The position numbers were made by a program, and so were the translations under genes. DNA of 39,554 nt from Euryarchaeota archaeon UBA19. GTDB taxonomy: Archaea > Thermoplasmatota > Poseidoniia > Poseidoniales > Thalassarchaeaceae. Below are positions 25,678-33,146 of the stretch, piece after piece; within the stretch, counting starts at the first letter, position 1; each line of letters opens with the position of its first letter. A model generated the notes under the pieces. It ran no database searches and had not been told where the DNA came from. It saw only the letters and a program-made list of their open reading frames with translations. Location of the stretch: assembly GCA_002502175.1 (NCBI GenBank), contig DAPQ01000035.1, positions 1 to 39,554 on the forward strand, written 5' to 3'.

Positions 25678-25704
25678 CTGAATGGTCGATAAGCGGTAGA
25701 GCCC

Positions 25705-25965
25705 TCATTCTTCCTCAGTATGAGGGTCTACATCGATTGGAATGCGGTGAGATTCATATTCAAGCATTGCAATCTTAAGAGGGTCAAGTACGAATCTTGC
25801 TTGAGCGTCCTCTGTTCCATAGAGTTGGACTAGTTCTTCCATGAAATTCTCACGGAGTTCTTCCTCAGATACATATAGCGGTGCACCCATGCTAATTTGC
25901 AATGCTCGTGCACCTATGATTCGCGCCTTCTCGAAGCGTGTGTGCTGCCGTACTGGAGTAACCAT
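25705..25965 (-). CDS. rpoK: DNA-directed RNA polymerase subunit Rpo6/RpoK
   Basis: An 86-residue subunit, the archaeal homolog of bacterial omega and eukaryotic Rpb6, which helps fold and hold the large polymerase subunit. The core TRFEKARIIGARALQISMGAP (residues 9-29) is unmistakable and is followed by the C-terminal helix DPLKIAMLEYESHRIPI (61-77). Two features are odd: about 20 extra residues (EEELRENFMEELVQLYGTED) separate these blocks, where other archaeal Rpo6 proteins I recall have a short loop, and the usual PIxVRR end is replaced by PIDVDPHTEEE. It is probably the first gene of the rpoK-ctaA-ctaB-LeuA-like operon. Confidence 0.9.
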   Translation of the reverse strand: MVTPVRQHTRFEKARIIGARALQISMGAPLYVSEEELRENFMEELVQLYGTEDAQARFVLDPLKIAMLEYESHRIPIDVDPHTEEE

Positions 25966-26011
25966 CGAGGCGGGCGACCCAAGAGCCCCCTATTAGCCCA
26001 CCGGCTAGCCT

Positions 26012-26028
26012 TCGCCCCCTATGGGGGC
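26012..26028. repeat. GC-rich hairpin between thiolase and rpoK
   Basis: CGCCCCC, loop TAT, GGGGGCG: a perfect 7-bp stem 16 bases past the thiolase stop on the minus strand. It may stop or stabilise thiolase transcripts, or form part of the rpoK leader. No T-run follows. Confidence 0.55.
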
Positions 26029-26044
26029 GGATTTCTGAGTGATT

Positions 26045-27202
26045 TTATGCCTCAATCAACATACCAACGGCGTTACCACCGCCTAGACAAATCGTAACAA
26101 TTCCGAGATTACTATTTGTGCGATTAAGTGCGTTTGTCAGAGTCATTAGGCAACGTGTTCCTGTTGCGCCTAGTGGATGTCCTATCGATACCGCTCCACC
26201 ATGGGGGTTGAATCTCTCCTCTGGGAAGTCAAATGCATTCTGAATGGCGCATGAGGCTGCTGCAAATGCCTCGTTGTGCTCTAAAATATCGATATCAGAA
26301 ATTTCTAATTGGTTCCTATCCAAGAGCATTTGAATCGCTGGTATAGGTGCAGACATGACTCTGTTTGGCTCTACCCCAGATGTAACATAATCAATTATTC
26401 TAGCCAGAATAGGCCAGCCATTTTCATTGGCGGTTTCCTCAGAGGCAATTAGAACCGCTGAACCCCCATCCGATACCTGGCTAGCATTACCAGCGGTGAC
26501 TTGCCCATCATCCTTGAAAACGGTTCTAAGTCCAGCAAGACCTTCCATTGATGTATCCATGCGAATTCCTTCATCTTGGTCGAGTTCATCCATTGTAACG
26601 CACTCTTCTGCAAGCCAACCTTTCTCCCATGCTGAGTTGGAAAGGTTGTGAGAACGGAGAGCATATTGGTCGGATTCGGTACGCGAGATGTTTGCTTCTT
26701 CAGCAATGGTCTCACCAGTAATTCCCATCATTGATCCGTCATAGGCGTCCTTGAGCCCATCGTGACTTAAAATTCCAGTCAATTCTGCAAATGAGATTTC
26801 ATCACCACGCCTTGCCCCACGGATGAAGTGGGGTGATTGACTCATTGATTCCATTCCACCGGCGATTACGACATTGGATCTTCCAGCCATAATTTCTGTT
26901 GCTGCGATCATTACAGCCTTGAGACTTGAGCCGCAGACCTTGTTGACGGTTGTACACGGGGTTGAGTATGGTAGCCCAGCACCCATTGCGACTTGTCTAG
27001 CAGGTGCTTGTCCTGCACCTGCTTGAAGCACCTGACCAATGTAGACCTGGTCGATGATTCCACTACGAGGATCTATTCCAGCCCTTTGCAATACTCCCTT
27101 TACAGCCAAAGTTCCCAAATCAACTGCTGTGTAATTGGCTAATGCTCCGCGAAACCGACCAAAGGGAGTTCTCGCATATGCGCATATGACCGGAGTCGAC
27201 AC
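26045..27202 (-). CDS. Acetyl-CoA C-acyltransferase (thiolase)
   Basis: A 385-residue thiolase that forms or cleaves acetoacetyl-CoA or 3-ketoacyl-CoA. The nucleophile is C90 in NKVCGSSLKAV; the GGMESMSQSPHF loop, NPHGGAVSIGHPLGATG (catalytic His) and the C-terminal CLGGGNAVGM (second Cys) are all present. This is the bacterial-type, full-length FadA/AtoB form and not the archaeal SCP-x-like thiolase fused to the mevalonate HMG-CoA synthase cluster; no DUF35 or HMGS gene is beside it. It starts at GTG 27202, since no early in-frame ATG exists. It may serve fatty acid or amino acid breakdown. Nearby are tryptophan dioxygenase upstream and rpoK downstream, on the same strand. Confidence 0.93.
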   Translation of the reverse strand: MSTPVICAYARTPFGRFRGALANYTAVDLGTLAVKGVLQRAGIDPRSGIIDQVYIGQVLQAGAGQAPARQVAMGAGLPYSTPCTTVNKVCGSSLKAVMIAATEIMAGRSNVVIAGGMESMSQSPHFIRGARRGDEISFAELTGILSHDGLKDAYDGSMMGITGETIAEEANISRTESDQYALRSHNLSNSAWEKGWLAEECVTMDELDQDEGIRMDTSMEGLAGLRTVFKDDGQVTAGNASQVSDGGSAVLIASEETANENGWPILARIIDYVTSGVEPNRVMSAPIPAIQMLLDRNQLEISDIDILEHNEAFAAASCAIQNAFDFPEERFNPHGGAVSIGHPLGATGTRCLMTLTNALNRTNSNLGIVTICLGGGNAVGMLIEA

Positions 27203-27261
27203 AGGCGAGGCGAGTGAGTTACTCCCCTTGAAAGGTGCGATGGGAAAGTCGCTGCTATCCC

Positions 27262-28365
27262 TTAGTTTTCGGACGAATAACCGTAAAATTCTGCGTTCTT
27301 TAGATCGGGTCTGAAATCAGGTTTTACAAGTATGGTTCTAACCGCCCATAGGTCCTTGAAGATACGATATTGAGAGGTTGCATCTAGATAATCGACACCA
27401 CTAGTTCCACCGGTTCCAATTCTTCTACCCATTATCCTCTCTACCATTCTCGCATGTGAATGGCGCCATTTGACCATCGACTCTTCAAGTTCTACAATTG
27501 CATCTATTAGAGTTCGTGGCCAAGTCAGTAATGGTAATTCTCTGTATGATTCGATGAATAATAATCCAGCCCGAGCGCGGCTAACATTTCCATTTGGCTT
27601 CAAGAAATCGATAGCTCCTTGGTGAGATGCTGCAAAGCGCTCAGCCGCTTCTTCGGGACTGGAAGCACCATATCCCGACATTCGTTCAGCGGCCTGCTTG
27701 CCTATTTTTTCATGTGAATTTAGATGAGTCTCGATATATTCCGCAACTGTGTCCTCGTCGCCATCATTTCCAGCTAATGAACCCATGATTGGAGTTCTAG
27801 ACACCCATCGCATTAACGACTCACTGAGGGAAGGTTTGGACGCGACATCTTCCAAGCGAGCAAGAATAGCTGCATCTCTTTCGGAATTCTTCGCTAACTT
27901 GCGAAATGTGCTAATTGGGTCCATTCCATACAATCTATCTTCATTGGCCAAACCAAGTAAAATTTCGAATTCACGCATTTGGTATGATTCAAATCCAGAC
28001 GCAGTCCCAAGTCCGTCTCTGAAAGCTAGGAATCCTTGAGGGGTCAAGGTTTCCAATACAGTCCATTGATTTGCCATCAATCGAAAGATCTCGGTTGTGC
28101 GGCCAAGGTGGTCAACCGCCATCGGAATATCATCCTCTGGAACATGATCTTGTGCGAGAATATCTCGAACTTCGGTTAGTTCACGAATGACCTGCTTGAA
28201 CCAAAGTTCGAAGGTCTGGTGAACGATTATGAAATGCATTTCATCAGGGCTTACTCCTCTTTCTTCACCCTGAAGTTCTAACAAAGCGGGCAATTGCAGA
28301 TAGTCTCCGTATGTCCAATTGCCCTCGCTGCCTGAGCCGCCCATGTTGCTCGGATGACGCTTCAC
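27262..28365 (-). CDS. kynA: Tryptophan 2,3-dioxygenase
   Basis: A 367-residue heme enzyme that opens the indole ring of tryptophan with O2 to give N-formylkynurenine. Family blocks are clear: YGDYLQLPALLELQ (19-32), the substrate-side histidine H49 in HFIIVHQTFELWFKQVIREL, FLAFRDGLGTASGFESYQMR, and the C-terminal heme-ligand region KWRHSHARMVERIMG with RIGTGGTSGVDYL. About 55 extra residues in the middle make it longer than the roughly 280-residue bacterial enzyme and closer to animal forms. The start may be GTG 28365 or ATG 28344. No kynurenine formamidase or kynureninase is next to it, so the rest of the pathway must be elsewhere or absent. It requires O2, which fits the cytochrome oxidase assembly genes. 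Confidence 0.95.
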   Translation of the reverse strand: MKRHPSNMGGSGSEGNWTYGDYLQLPALLELQGEERGVSPDEMHFIIVHQTFELWFKQVIRELTEVRDILAQDHVPEDDIPMAVDHLGRTTEIFRLMANQWTVLETLTPQGFLAFRDGLGTASGFESYQMREFEILLGLANEDRLYGMDPISTFRKLAKNSERDAAILARLEDVASKPSLSESLMRWVSRTPIMGSLAGNDGDEDTVAEYIETHLNSHEKIGKQAAERMSGYGASSPEEAAERFAASHQGAIDFLKPNGNVSRARAGLLFIESYRELPLLTWPRTLIDAIVELEESMVKWRHSHARMVERIMGRRIGTGGTSGVDYLDATSQYRIFKDLWAVRTILVKPDFRPDLKNAEFYGYSSEN

Positions 28366-28407
28366 GCTTGAATCGTTACCCTAGCCACAGTTCCGAATCC
28401 GAACCCT

Positions 28408-28413
28408 CATATT
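28408..28413 (+). promoter_or_regulatory. Putative TATA element of the GNAT gene
   Basis: CATATT centred about 26 bases before ATG 28436, predicting a leaderless transcript. Confidence 0.35.
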
Positions 28414-28435
28414 CAACAAATAGTGTCGATATTCT

Positions 28436-29041
28436 ATGGCAGATAGAAGCGGTGGTCCACAAGAAAAGTCGGGATACTTTCGGCCAGCAAGGCAACTTCA
28501 TGTTGAAAGTGGCCTAGATTTACAATTGGTTGGCGAAGACGATGCAGCCGAACTGTTCGCTGTTGTAGACTCTAACCGAGAATATCTCCGAGAATGGTTG
28601 CCATGGCTTGATGCAACCAATAGTATCGAGGACGAAAAAGCATTCATTTCGAGTAGTTTAGAGGAATATGAAAAACGAGATGGTGTTTTTTACACAATTC
28701 GAATTGATGGCAGTATAATCGGAACGATTAGCCTAAATTGGATAGATTGGGGAAATAAGGGGGCTGGAGTTGGTTATTGGTTGTCCAAGAACAAAACCGG
28801 AAATGGATACGTAACAAAATCTTGTATTCGATTGATGGAACATTGCTTCGACGACTTATACTTGCACAGATTTGTGCTTGAAGCCGCTGTAGATAACATT
28901 CCTAGTTGCGAAATCGCGGAAAGAATAGGCATGAGATTAGAAGGCGTCACCAAAGACAGAGAATGGCTATACGATCACTATGTTGATGCTAAACTATACG
29001 CTATCACAAAGCCAGAGTGGGATGAAAAGCGCAGTTCTTGA
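28436..29041 (+). CDS. GNAT-family N-acetyltransferase (RimJ/RimL-like)
   Basis: A 201-residue GNAT enzyme that would move an acetyl group from acetyl-CoA to an amine, such as a protein N-terminus or a small molecule. The order of elements matches the RimL/Acetyltransf_3 group: REYLREWLPWLDATNSIED near the start, FYTIRIDGSIIGTISLNWID (strand beta4), GVGYWLSKNKTGNGYVTKS with the acetyl-CoA pyrophosphate loop, and HRFVLEAAVDNIPSCEIAERIGM, where the asparagine and serine follow the family pattern. Its target is unknown. It is a short gene between the divergent tryptophan dioxygenase and the convergent NFACT gene, whose stop lies one base beyond its own. Confidence 0.88.
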   Translation: MADRSGGPQEKSGYFRPARQLHVESGLDLQLVGEDDAAELFAVVDSNREYLREWLPWLDATNSIEDEKAFISSSLEEYEKRDGVFYTIRIDGSIIGTISLNWIDWGNKGAGVGYWLSKNKTGNGYVTKSCIRLMEHCFDDLYLHRFVLEAAVDNIPSCEIAERIGMRLEGVTKDREWLYDHYVDAKLYAITKPEWDEKRSS

Positions 29042-29042
29042 C

Positions 29043-31193
29043 TCAACCAATTAATCCGTAATCAATAATTTCACAAGTACCCGAAGGTAAGGTTGCCAAG
29101 ACATCATCTTGTGCTAGCCCGGTGGCCTTTGCGATTCTATTGGCTATGGTTTCTTTCTTTTCTCGCCCGGGCCTAATAATCGCCCATCTTTGACATAGTT
29201 TCGACACCCCTCCTGCTGTTCCAGATATTGGGATTGGAATATTGTTGACGATTGCAAAACCAATGGCTATTTCGATTTCTACATCTCTGTGCCAAGTTCT
29301 TTGTCCCCTAACAACAAATGCACCGCGGCCAAGAGATTCTCCGCTCTCAGTTTGTTTGGAGACTTGCGTAGGTCGAGCGTGGAATGCGGTTGCTGCGGCG
29401 CTACCGCTACCCCACGCGCGAGACCAACATATTGCCAATTGAGCGGCTTCTTTGATAATCTCAGAAGGTAGATTTTGAGCATCTTCAATTGAACCAGCAA
29501 ATTCTTGTGAAATTTTCAATGATGCCACCCCTTCTGGTCTAAATCCGATAGGGTGAGGGTCTGTTTCTAAGCCATCGTGTAACCTTAGTGAGCAAGACGG
29601 AGCACCGTGTAAATCGGCATGAACGTAGAGGTCTGTAGAGCGCAGATATTTCCTAACCACTGTATCGTTGCCCTTTGCATCACGACCACCTACAACCATT
29701 CTACCGTCGGACAATATACCCCAACGATGTTTTTCGAACCAGAATCGCTTGCTACGTTTTCCTATTCTGACTCTTCCAGCCGCGGCTTCTTTCTCTCTTT
29801 TGGCAGCCTCCTTTGTCGCTTGATTTTCTGTTCTTTCTAAAGCTACCCTAGCTCCTTTGGATTTATCTTTCAGAGTTCTAGCCTGTTCAAAATAAATCTG
29901 GGCATTTTGGTGAACTGAATTTTCTACAGATAGAGTTACACTTGCTCCAGGCTCGTTATCCTCGTCTGGCAACCTAGCCAAAATGGTCCTTTTTTCGGGG
30001 TCAATCCTGTCTATCCAGACAACATCTGCAATTTTCGAGTCTAAGGTTTGCCAACCTTCGTTTGCTATCAATGAATTTACTTGACCGAGTAAATCGTCTA
30101 CATGAGTCCAGTTATCCTGAATCGATTTTGCTAATTCCTGAGTCAATGCGGCTTGAGATTCAAATCGCTCGATTGCCGAACGTTGCTGAGCAGCCCTTCG
30201 ATCAAGCTTTGCTTTCTGTTCTTTATCATCTTCACCCGCCGCGGCTAGTTTCTCTTCCTCTCGACGGATGTAAGCGATTGCATCATGGGCTCCGAATATC
30301 ACATCATATGCTTCTGATAAGTTTGTAATCTTGGCTCTAAGGCTTGAATCCATAAATGGAAGATTAATTGGTGAAAATTCTCCAATCATTCCACTTGCAG
30401 AATCTCTCTCTTGAGGGTCATCCTGGGCAGACTTCCAGGAATTTAGTCCCTCTTTATCTTCAAACCAAATATACGCACCTTGGGCTTCTGCTAACTCCTC
30501 AAGCAACTTATTCATCGATTCACTAAGGACTTCTCTTTGAGCCTCATCAAGAGAATCTGCAGGATCATCTGAATCTATTTCTGCAGCACTACAAACAGCA
30601 TTTCCATAGATTCGACCGAGGTTTGCACGCGCCGCAAGAGTTCGTATCAAAGAATGGTCTGAATTATCCAGTAAATTGTCTAGACCATTCCTGTCAAGTC
30701 CTCTAGGGTCCAAAGTCTCAGGAGGGGGTGTGTACGGTTCACCTCTCTTTAGAGCACGACTTGCGTATTTGGCATGGGTTAGTGGCTGGAGAATAACGTC
30801 ATTATCATCCAGAAGCAAGACGTTTCCATCTCTAAATAATTCAATGACGAGTTTGTATTGACCACCTCCATGTTCAAAGGTCAAAATTACTACTCTATCG
30901 AAGCCATGTTGCTCGACCTCGACCAAGCGTGAATTTCCTAGATGTTTCCTCAAAATCATTGCAAAAGGAGACGGATTGTTGGGCATTGGTCTATCTCTTC
31001 TGGACATATACAGCCTCTTTCCACGCACAAACACCAAATCAACCGAAGGTTCTCCTTTCGGATTCAGCCTCAAAACAACTTGTTCATGATGTGGCTGGTA
31101 GGCTTTGCGTACGCGGGTTCCAACCATCCCGCGTAGTTCTCTGACCATGCGGGCGACATCGAATGAGGAAGACTGCGCACGCATGGCTCTCAT
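29043..31193 (-). CDS. NFACT-family ribosome quality control protein (Rqc2/NEMF/FbpA homolog)
   Basis: About 717 residues from ATG 31193. An N-terminal NFACT-N domain begins FDVARMVRELRGMVGTRV; two coiled-coil regions with HhH-like spacing follow, then the NFACT-R (DUF814) domain containing RKYLRSTDLYVHADLHGAPS, where the ADLHGA motif is shared with yeast Rqc2 and human NEMF. These proteins bind stalled 50S/60S-peptidyl-tRNA complexes and in some lineages add C-terminal tails to the nascent chain; the archaeal protein is thought to do so too. No fibronectin-binding role is implied. The ORF stays open to 31259, but a TATA at 31231-31236 argues for ATG 31193 or 31184. It is divergent from the HEYFHH protein. 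Confidence 0.93.
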   Translation of the reverse strand: MRAMRAQSSSFDVARMVRELRGMVGTRVRKAYQPHHEQVVLRLNPKGEPSVDLVFVRGKRLYMSRRDRPMPNNPSPFAMILRKHLGNSRLVEVEQHGFDRVVILTFEHGGGQYKLVIELFRDGNVLLLDDNDVILQPLTHAKYASRALKRGEPYTPPPETLDPRGLDRNGLDNLLDNSDHSLIRTLAARANLGRIYGNAVCSAAEIDSDDPADSLDEAQREVLSESMNKLLEELAEAQGAYIWFEDKEGLNSWKSAQDDPQERDSASGMIGEFSPINLPFMDSSLRAKITNLSEAYDVIFGAHDAIAYIRREEEKLAAAGEDDKEQKAKLDRRAAQQRSAIERFESQAALTQELAKSIQDNWTHVDDLLGQVNSLIANEGWQTLDSKIADVVWIDRIDPEKRTILARLPDEDNEPGASVTLSVENSVHQNAQIYFEQARTLKDKSKGARVALERTENQATKEAAKREKEAAAGRVRIGKRSKRFWFEKHRWGILSDGRMVVGGRDAKGNDTVVRKYLRSTDLYVHADLHGAPSCSLRLHDGLETDPHPIGFRPEGVASLKISQEFAGSIEDAQNLPSEIIKEAAQLAICWSRAWGSGSAAATAFHARPTQVSKQTESGESLGRGAFVVRGQRTWHRDVEIEIAIGFAIVNNIPIPISGTAGGVSKLCQRWAIIRPGREKKETIANRIAKATGLAQDDVLATLPSGTCEIIDYGLIG

Positions 31194-31228
31194 TACGAGG
31201 GCAAGCGCGCCCTTCATCAGACAATCGC

Positions 31229-31238
31229 TTGATATCTG
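31229..31238. promoter_or_regulatory. Palindromic TATA element possibly shared by divergent genes
   Basis: TTGATATCTG with the palindrome GATATC at 31231-31236. On the plus strand it is 26 bases before ATG 31259, predicting a leaderless mRNA of the HEYFHH gene. On the minus strand it predicts a start near 31208, 15 bases before the NFACT ATG at 31193. One element may therefore serve both directions. Confidence 0.45.
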
Positions 31239-31258
31239 ACGGCTCAGGCCCGTTGACA

Positions 31259-32287
31259 ATGACTGGCATGGGGGGGCTTAGGATGGACGATGGTGTGCCA
31301 TACGTCCATGGACCAGAAACCATGGGTGAGGTCGACGTTGGCCTCAGGGCCTTTTGGTATCGGCCAATGTTGCTTCGAAATACTCTCGATGTAGAGGTAG
31401 ATGTTGATTGGGGCATACACTGCAATGCTGATGCCCTCGCCGAGCAGGCGGCAGTAATTGCTAATCGGATGAATGCGGATGGGATTGAAGAAGCTGAAAT
31501 GTTGGCTTTGGACTTAGCATTCATTTTCGGATTTGATCATGAGTACTTCCATCATCGCTTTGATTCAGGTGTAAGCTCCCATGTAATGCGAACTCATGCA
31601 CAAACCGGTTCATTACCGACTAATTTTGGCAATTATGAAGAATTACATGATTCCATCTCTACTCGCAGAGAAGGTCCTGAATGGTGGTTATTGACCGAAG
31701 AAACTCTTGCTAATGCGCATATTGCAATGGATCCCACTAGACTTGGCGGATTGAAGGACGCGTTCATTGAGTATGGATTACTGCCTGAACCGGGTGACCG
31801 TTCCAGAGGTCCATACGCTGCTTGGCGATTCGTAGCCTCAGACCCTTGGAAGTTCAATTGTCTAGCACATCACACCTGGTTACAGATTTTGACTGGAGAA
31901 TTGGACCCACTGAATATAATTCCTGCAATTGAATCTATTACACACGAAGGTGGGACAGACGCTGCATTCGAGGCTCTTGTTGATTCTATTGTAGATGCCT
32001 GTGACCTACCTGCGGATGAAGACTCGGTGCCCGATCGGGTGCTAGGAAGAAATGGAACCGAGCACCTGTTTGCTATGGGCGGTGTGCCCGATGGCATGCT
32101 CCGCCGCCTCGAGGTTCCAATGCATTTCCATGGTGGTGAGGCCAATCGCATGGCAGAAAGATACGGCCCAACTAATCCCGAATGGCCTTACGCAATTATT
32201 GAGAATCTCTACGATAATTTGGGACGATTTGATGATGGCCCAGTAGACCCATGGAGTGGTGATGATCCATTCACTTCTATGGCTTGA
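31259..32287 (+). CDS. Uncharacterised protein with an HEYFHH (HExxH-type) motif
   Basis: About 342 residues from ATG 31259, with no family that I recognise. The most distinctive feature is FGFDHEYFHHRFDSGVSSH, with H94-E95-x-x-H98 in the zinc-protease order HExxH, preceded by a hydrophobic/acidic helix (MLALDLAFIFG). A third metal ligand is not obvious; TEETLANAH about 55 residues later offers candidate Glu/His residues. The C-terminal part has VPMHFHGGEANRMAERYGP. There is no signal peptide or membrane helix, so a cytosolic enzyme is likely. ATG 31268 and 31283 are alternative starts; 31259 is chosen from the TATA spacing. Downstream, it converges on the alpha/beta hydrolase with a 3-base gap. 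A metalloprotease-like role is a guess from one motif. Confidence 0.7.
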   Translation: MTGMGGLRMDDGVPYVHGPETMGEVDVGLRAFWYRPMLLRNTLDVEVDVDWGIHCNADALAEQAAVIANRMNADGIEEAEMLALDLAFIFGFDHEYFHHRFDSGVSSHVMRTHAQTGSLPTNFGNYEELHDSISTRREGPEWWLLTEETLANAHIAMDPTRLGGLKDAFIEYGLLPEPGDRSRGPYAAWRFVASDPWKFNCLAHHTWLQILTGELDPLNIIPAIESITHEGGTDAAFEALVDSIVDACDLPADEDSVPDRVLGRNGTEHLFAMGGVPDGMLRRLEVPMHFHGGEANRMAERYGPTNPEWPYAIIENLYDNLGRFDDGPVDPWSGDDPFTSMA

Positions 32288-32290
32288 AAC

Positions 32291-33145
32291 TCAAGTAATA
32301 TTGGTCATGAAATCTTCAATCACAGGTATTGCGGCTGCCTCGTGTGCGAATTGATTACTCTCTATTTCAATTAACTTTGAGTTTGGTATGTGATTGCTAA
32401 GGTCACCAGCATCAGAGTGGTCATGTAGTGTATCTGAAGATGCTCTGAGAATCCCAACAGGAGCATCAGTCTTGGAGAAATCTAGATTCATCTTGTATTT
32501 TCTGAAAACCATCGAACAAAGCCTGAGTCTATCGATTGGAGCGGCTAATAGGGTTCGCCGATAACGAATTCTTTGTCCTTCTTCTTTCAGACGCTTATCG
32601 AGATACCAAATTACGAATTTAACCAAGGCATTGTAGAGGAATAATGGCGCTGGAATTAGAGGCCTAGCCCAAATCGGTGGTATGAAAGCTAAGTTGGGAG
32701 ATAAGACCACTATACTTCGAAAAACCAATGTTTCTTCCCTAAGTCCTTCGAGTAATAGTGTAGCGCCCAATGATGAACCCATTGCGTCACAGTTTGAGGG
32801 GTCAAGTCCCATCCTTGCCAAAATGATAGGTAAATCGGATGCGATATTTTGGATTTGGAACGACTCTTTGGAAATTTTTTTGTCGATTCTACAACTTCCT
32901 TTTTCTCGAGTTTCAATGTAAACAACAGGTCTCTGTTTCACCCACTCAGAAAGAATCGGAAACCATCCCTCAGGAACCGAGTTCCAGCCCGGAATCATTA
33001 CGAGAGTTCTAGATTGTTTACAATCTTCATTTGTTGGAGTCCAATGTAGGACTCTGAGGTTGTATCCATAGTTTCCCTCAATCCGTTTCTGTTCGACGTC
33101 TGCTCCGTCAAATTCTGGAATTTCTTGCCACAATTCCGACTGCAT
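32291..33145 (-). CDS. Alpha/beta hydrolase
   Basis: A 284-residue alpha/beta hydrolase-fold protein. The oxyanion strand is TLVMIPGWNSVPEGW, the nucleophile elbow GSSLG has S125, a cap region with a hydrophobic stretch (WARPLIPAPLFLYNALVKFVIWYLDKRL) follows, and the C-terminal half gives candidates for the acid (ASSDTLHDHSDAGD) and the catalytic histidine (NQFAHEAAA). Substrate cannot be named; esterase, lipase-like and thioesterase activities are all possible. The ORF extends upstream to 33325 but would overlap the Nudix-MBL gene by 179 bases. ATG 33145, one base past the Nudix-MBL stop and preceded by AGGGG, is the better start. The two genes surely form an operon. Confidence 0.85.
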   Translation of the reverse strand: MQSELWQEIPEFDGADVEQKRIEGNYGYNLRVLHWTPTNEDCKQSRTLVMIPGWNSVPEGWFPILSEWVKQRPVVYIETREKGSCRIDKKISKESFQIQNIASDLPIILARMGLDPSNCDAMGSSLGATLLLEGLREETLVFRSIVVLSPNLAFIPPIWARPLIPAPLFLYNALVKFVIWYLDKRLKEEGQRIRYRRTLLAAPIDRLRLCSMVFRKYKMNLDFSKTDAPVGILRASSDTLHDHSDAGDLSNHIPNSKLIEIESNQFAHEAAAIPVIEDFMTNIT

Positions 33146-33146
33146 T

